Source: Chara braunii
Lineage: Eukaryota > Streptophyta > Charophyceae > Charales > Characeae
DNA length: 20,466 bases
Direction: 5' to 3'
NCBI GenBank assembly: GCA_003427395.1
Contig: BFEA01000560.1
Location: 362,369-382,834, forward strand
This document shows, piece after piece, positions 18,342-20,466 of the stretch. A program made the position numbers and the translations under genes. Each line of letters opens with the position of its first letter. Position 1 is the first letter of the stretch. The notes below the pieces were generated by a model. The model did not search any database. It was not told where the DNA came from and worked only from the letters and a program-made list of their open reading frames with translations.

Positions 18342-18545
18342 GTACAGGTGCGGCAATAGTGTCGGGGGTCACAGGGGGCTAAGAAGAGGGGTCGTGCCGG
18401 CGGGGCAAAGTGTCGGGGACCACGTGGGGTCGAAGGACGGGGCGGTACCGGCAGGGCAAGGTGTCGGGGACTGCGTAAGACCAAGGGATAGACGTATTGC
18501 AGGCGGGCCGAAGTACCAGGGACCACCTGGGCCCAGACAAAATGG
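18342..18545 (+). repeat. Four degenerate ~50-bp repeats resembling a zinc-knuckle array
   Basis: Repeat units begin near 18342, 18394, 18445 and 18494 (periods 52, 51, 49) and share the core GGGCAA-GTGTCGGGGACCAC. In frame 1 the first unit reads WYRCGNSVGGHR, close to a retroviral C-x2-C-x4-H-x4-C knuckle with Trp for the first Cys and an extra residue. Later units keep G-Q-x-V-G-D-H or C spacing of 17 residues. This may be a decayed Gag nucleocapsid region of a second element, or a chance minisatellite. The open frame around it (18265-18696) has no ATG near its start. Confidence 0.45.
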
Positions 18546-18696
18546 CGGCACCAGCGGAACCACTGGCAGATTGGGTATCGACGGAAAAAGAATGTCCGGA
18601 GCAGCCGACGGGACTGGAGGTCGGAGCTGCCAACGGAGCAACTGGCAACCGACTCAAGGAGAAGGACGCGTGAAAGCGGGCCGTCGACCGGGGTGA

Positions 18697-19327
18697 CGCC
18701 GCGAAAAGGGGACGGATCAGGAATAATAAAAAAATGAGAAGGAAGCGGGAGCTGGCAAGAGTTTGCCGACAGGACGGGAGATGCGGATGTGACACGGGGA
18801 AGGTGGAGGAGACTTAGGATACCCCAAGGGGACCTTGGACCAGGTGCGACAGCGATAAAAATAATAATGCCAGATGGGCGGCGCCGTCCGAGTCGGGGAC
18901 ACGGACGAAAATACTAAACATCGCCGCGTTAGGCACCAGCAGGGGGGTGTCGAAGGGGAAGAAAGGGAGGAGTAGCGGCGGTAAGGGGGCCGGCCGGCAG
19001 TCCGGGATATTCCAGGACCAGCCAGGCCAAGTAAAGCGGAGTTCCAAGGACCCCGCGTGGAGAAAAAGGCTGGCCATAGAAAATCGGAGCCATGAGGCCT
19101 CGAACCGGAAGTGGTGGCAGCCAAAAGGAGCCCCCTTTGGCCTTGGGGGTGCCATCACTGCAGTCCGAGGTGCAACGGCCATGTGCCGGCTGCAAAATCA
19201 GANCTTGGGGGAGGCCCAACANCCNGAAAGAAGAGAAATAGNTGTTGGACACTTGTCCCAACAGCAATAAAGGAAAAAGGAGGGAAAANGGGGANAAAAA
19301 GAAGGGAGAATGAGACAAANGAGGAGG
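18697..19327. other. Purine-rich stretch with ambiguous bases
   Basis: No supportable gene. Single Ns occur at 19203, 19222, 19225, 19242, 19289, 19295 and 19320, so base calls here are weak. The sequence runs into the purine tract before copy C of the LTR-like start. Confidence 0.5.
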
Positions 19328-19431
19328 AATGAGTGGAGGAAAATGTGCCGCCAGATTGGGACTGCAGTGGTAGGGACTGGCAGGTCTCAATGATGACCTC
19401 ATCCCTCCTAGATCCTAGGAGTGCAGTCCGG

Positions 19432-19470
19432 ATTGCAGAGATAAGGCCCTTGGGGCATTATCTCTGCAAT
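19432..19470. other. Strong hairpin with 13-bp perfect arms
   Basis: ATTGCAGAGATAA (19432-19444) is the exact reverse complement of TTATCTCTGCAAT (19458-19470). Inside, GCCC and GGGC pair further after one mismatch, leaving a loop of only a few bases. It is the longest perfect stem I saw in the window. Confidence 0.85.
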
Positions 19471-19571
19471 ATCTGAATTTTGGCAACAAAAACAAAGAAA
19501 AATGCTGATGTGAGTTGGCCGGCTCTTTTTTGGGCCATAGATCTGAAATCTGATCTTGTGGAGGAGGAGAT

Positions 19572-19607
19572 CTAGCCGTTTTTTGTAGGGTGACACAAAA
19601 CGGCTAG
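19572..19607. other. Hairpin with 11-bp perfect arms
   Basis: CTAGCCGTTTT (19572-19582) is the exact reverse complement of AAAACGGCTAG (19597-19607), with a 14-base spacer in which TGT and ACA can also pair. It is 100 bp after the 13-bp hairpin and is part of the same hairpin-dense stretch. Confidence 0.85.
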
Positions 19608-20466
19608 CTCCGAAATGAGTTGGCAGCAAAATGGAGGGAAAACAAAGAGAGGAAAGAGACAAAACGGAGTATTTGGCCCAAGGTTTGGGCCAGATACATC
19701 AGAAAGTTGAAAAATTGGAAGTAGGAGCTTCAATTTGAACTAGGGAGAGCTTGGAGCAGCTTGGAATTATGAGGACCATGGATCACAGACAGATCTAAGG
19801 CTGAGATCTGTGCCGCCACTTGGAAAAAGCAACGGCTTACCCAAGGGAGGCCTAGGCTAAGAAAAAGACGAAAAATGGGCCTAGAGGCCCTCAAATTTTA
19901 GTAAAGGCTGCATTTTGGGAAAGGGTACCCCAAAAAGGCAGCACTTTTGAAGTAAAAAGAGGCCGGGGTAGGCAAAGGGGTATTCCGAGAGGGTACCAGC
20001 CTCTGGGACTGCATGTACCTGGCCAAAATGAGGCCCAGGTACCTCCAGGTAGGCCAAAACCGGAAATTTGGCCTTGTGGGTACCTCGCTCCACCTAGGGG
20101 CACTTGGGGAGGCCTAGAGGGTGGGCGGTGCACCAGTTTCAGCCTACATAAGCTGAGGGTGCAGGCCGCCACTCTCATTTGAACGTGAGAGGAGCCCATG
20201 CTGCCGGAATGAGTCCGTGAGAGCATTCTAGTAAGAGCAAGCAAGGGAGAGGGAGCCGGAGCTAGCCTGGAGCCTGGCTATGGTGGCGGAGTTGGGGGAG
20301 AGGGCCTAGAGGCTAGGAGAGACCAAGGAGAGTGGTCCGCCATAGCCCTCAGGCTGTGATGTAGGAGGAGAGGCTGAAAAGGGGTCCCCTTAGCCCTTCT
20401 AGAGGGAAGGACTCCACAGCCTTAGAGGTAGGAGCCTGCCATACCTTGAGGGAAAGGAGTGAGAGA

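Larger units (their letters stand above)
19328..20466 (+). mobile_element. LTR-like sequence (copy C), truncated by the window end
   Basis: AATGAGTGGAGGAAAA (19328-19343) resembles the purine tract of copy B and is followed by TGTGCCG at 19344. From 19373 the sequence aligns by eye with the start after copy B. The composition changes to more A/T-rich, seven perfect inverted repeats follow between 19400 and 20080, and a TATA-like TACATAAG lies at 20145-20152, as expected for a promoter-bearing U3. No coding frame is convincing. I see no CA end, primer-binding site or second copy, so a long LTR of over 1.1 kb is an inference. Another repeat type is possible. Confidence 0.45.

Overview
The window looks like repeat-rich nuclear DNA from a eukaryote. 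There is no bacterial-style gene packing, no rRNA or tRNA, and long gene-poor stretches full of mini- and microsatellites. Its centre is a decayed Ty3/gypsy-type LTR retrotransposon on the + strand. From memory, the style of the reverse transcriptase/RNase H/integrase resembles elements of charophyte algae such as Chara. Some basidiomycete fungi carry similar polyproteins, so the host is a low-confidence guess. Scattered single Ns (2399; 19203-19320) suggest an unpolished assembly.

Layout. 1-780 is a minisatellite whose unit length switches from 53 to 54 bp. 880-978 is CT-rich simple sequence. About 980-3836 holds no gene I can defend. From 3837 to 14549 every convincing reading frame lies on the + strand. 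In order these are four tandem, mutually related ORFs of about 250-280 codons (P1 3837-4655, P2 4713-5447 broken, P3 5506-6348, P4 6487-7272), a small very basic ORF (7378-7608), gag (7724 to about 9271), protease (from 9271), a linker, reverse transcriptase (10112-11239), RNase H (11240-11869), integrase (11818-13446) and a further acidic ORF, X (13899-14549). ORF X carries nuclear-localisation-like clusters and a textbook SUMO-interacting motif.

The gag-pol part is dead: at least eight in-frame stops, three frame changes, an apparent deletion between the Gag zinc knuckle and the protease active site, and substitutions in RNase H and the integrase zinc finger. P1, P3 and P4 are uninterrupted. 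I read the 3837-14549 block as one complex retroelement that carries a family of unknown proteins upstream of gag and a SUMO-pathway-like protein downstream of pol, but I could not find a matching LTR pair by eye, so this unity is inferred.

The right third (14550-20466) holds two more minisatellites, several polypurine-tract-like and LTR-start-like sites (14965, 16834, 17833, 19328), a degenerate repeat resembling zinc knuckles (18342-18545), C-rich tracts able to form G-quadruplexes on the minus strand, and a final LTR-like stretch (from 19344) unusually dense in perfect inverted repeats. It looks like a graveyard of related LTR-element fragments.

The most novel items are the four-member P family and ORF X. 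I recognise neither as a named retrotransposon protein.
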